In this document: positions 6,385 through 7,553 of the stretch, piece by piece
Numbering within the stretch: the stretch's first letter is position 1
How the letters are laid out: the number at the start of each line of letters is the position of its first letter
Assembly (NCBI GenBank): GCA_023261405.1
Contig: JAHFOZ010000262.1
Location: 1-7,553, forward strand
Direction of reading: 5' to 3'
DNA: 7,553 nt
From: Planctomycetota bacterium
Lineage (GTDB): Bacteria; Planctomycetota; MHYJ01; JACPRB01
The notes under the pieces: generated by a model
What the model was told of the DNA's origin: nothing
The model's database searches: none
What the model saw: only the letters and a program-made list of their open reading frames with translations
Translations under genes and position numbers: made by a program

Positions 6385-7553
6385 CTACTTCTTCTTCTCC
6401 AGTTTCCGGGCGACCTTCTGCACCTGGAAGGCCTCGATCAGGTCGCCCTTCCGGATGTCGTCGTGGCCGGAGATCTTGATGCCGCACTCATAGCCTTCCT
6501 GGACCTCCTTGGCGTCGTCCTTGAAGCGCTTGAGGCTCTCGAGTTTCCCCGTGTGGACGATCCGGCCGTCCCGGATGAGGCGCACCTGGCTGGAGCGTTC
6601 GATCTTCCCGTCGGAGACCATGCAGCCGGCGATGGCGCCCACCCTGGAGATGCGGAAGACCTCCCTCACGCCCGCGTGACCGGTCTTCACCTCCACGAGT
6701 TCCGGCTCGAGAAGCCCCTCGAGGGCCGCCTTCATCTCGTCGATCGCCTGGTAGATCACGGTGTAGAGCTTGATCTCGACACCGCGCTCCTTGGCCAGCT
6801 CCGCGGCGCGGTCCTCGACCTCGACGTGGAAGCCGAGGATGATCGCGTCCGACGCGTCGGCGAGGAGCACGTCGCCCTCGGTCACGGCGCCCACGGAGCT
6901 GTGAAGCGCCTTGAGCTTCACCTCGTCGGTGGAGAGGCCGGGGAGCGCCTCCTTCAGGACCTCGAGCGAGCCCTTCACGTCGACCTTGAGGATGATGCGG
7001 ACCTCCTTCAGGCCGCCGGACTCGATGCGCTTGAAGAGGCTCTCCATGGTCACGTGCTGGCGTTCGAGGAGCTGGTCCTCGCGCGCCTTCCGGCCGCGGT
7101 CCTCGGCGATCTCCTTGGCCTGGGACTGGTCCTCCACGACCTGGAAGACATCGCCCGCGTCGGGCACGTCCATGAAGCCCGTGAGCTCCACGGGGGTCGA
7201 GGGCCCCGACTCCGGGATGGAGCGCCCGCGGTGATCCGTCATGGAGCGGACGCGCCCGTAGCCGCGGCCCGCGAGGATGGCGTCGCCCTTGCGGAGCGTG
7301 CCGTTCTGGACGAGGACCGTGGCGACCACGCCGCGGTCGTCGGTCTTGCGAGCCTCGAGCACCACGCCGAGCGCGGGACGCTTCGGATTGGCCTTGAGCT
7401 CGAGGAGGTCGGCCTCCAGGGCGAGCGTCTCGACCAGATCGTCTACCCCCTGCCCGGTGATCGCGGAGACCTCGCAGCACTCGACGTCGCCGCCCCAGTC
7501 GCCTGAGGGCTGCACGCCCAGGGCCGCGAGCTGGCCCTTCACCTTGATGGGGT
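6385..7553 (-). CDS. infB: Translation initiation factor IF-2 (C-terminal part, 5' truncated by window end)
   Basis: About 389 residues are visible; the start, the N-terminal region and the P-loop of the GTPase lie beyond the window. IF2 is the GTPase that delivers initiator fMet-tRNA to the 30S subunit and promotes 50S joining. The fragment opens in the last part of the G domain: GDWGGDVECCEVSAITGQGVDDL contains the G5 SA motif. Domain II follows (LELKANPKRPALGVVLEA, VLVQNGTLRKGD). Next come a charged linker (QAKEIAEDRGRKAREDQLLE), the C1 domain (ILKVDVKGSLEVLKEAL, LHSSVGAVTEGDVLLA), and the C2 domain that binds the fMet-tRNA end (FRISRVGAIAGCMVSDGKI, EGYECGIKISGHDDI). It ends in a short basic ARKLEKKK tail. 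It is the first visible gene of the leftward cluster with rbfA and rph. No frameshift is seen. Confidence 0.97.
   Translation of the reverse strand, partial: PIKVKGQLAALGVQPSGDWGGDVECCEVSAITGQGVDDLVETLALEADLLELKANPKRPALGVVLEARKTDDRGVVATVLVQNGTLRKGDAILAGRGYGRVRSMTDHRGRSIPESGPSTPVELTGFMDVPDAGDVFQVVEDQSQAKEIAEDRGRKAREDQLLERQHVTMESLFKRIESGGLKEVRIILKVDVKGSLEVLKEALPGLSTDEVKLKALHSSVGAVTEGDVLLADASDAIILGFHVEVEDRAAELAKERGVEIKLYTVIYQAIDEMKAALEGLLEPELVEVKTGHAGVREVFRISRVGAIAGCMVSDGKIERSSQVRLIRDGRIVHTGKLESLKRFKDDAKEVQEGYECGIKISGHDDIRKGDLIEAFQVQKVARKLEKKK

Noticed and set aside
6463..7506. Plus-strand open frame of 347 codons opposite infB
   Set aside because: Repetitive Leu/Asp/His/Ala-rich translation typical of an antisense frame of a GC-rich gene; infB on the minus strand is unambiguous.

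Overview
The window is a GC-rich, densely packed piece of bacterial chromosome with six protein genes and almost no non-coding space. Codon third positions are mostly G or C. No rRNA, tRNA, mobile element, CRISPR array or long repeat is visible. PriA, RNase PH, RbfA and the bacterial form of IF2 establish the domain as Bacteria. The phylum cannot be fixed from the sequence alone. High GC, GTG starts and a probable leaderless promoter are compatible with several GC-rich, often uncultured lineages.

Left part (1-2926, plus strand): three overlapping redox genes that read as one operon, entering the window from upstream. They are the C-terminal two thirds or so of an FAD-linked (PCMH/GlcD-like) oxidase, a protein with two [4Fe-4S] clusters and a degenerate cysteine-rich (CCG-like) region, and a flavoprotein of the geranylgeranyl-reductase family. 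The overlaps are 4 and 13 bp. A plausible reading is an electron chain: flavin oxidase to iron-sulfur relay to flavoprotein reductase acting on an isoprenoid or similar lipid. The substrate is not shown by the sequence. This is the least conventional part of the window.

Middle (2927-5204, plus strand): a 115-bp gap and then priA, the replication-restart helicase. The gap holds a coding-like in-frame tail after the flavoprotein stop, an 8-bp hairpin, and an extended -10 element placed so that transcription would begin on the priA GTG itself.

Right part (5209-7553, minus strand): infB (cut by the window end), rbfA and rph, transcribed leftwards and converging on priA with only 4 bp between the stop codons. 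This cluster serves translation initiation, 30S maturation and RNA 3'-end processing. rbfA and rph overlap by 4 bp (ATGA). A short CCCGGG hairpin abuts the infB stop codon. No classical hairpin-plus-T-tract terminator was found anywhere in the window.
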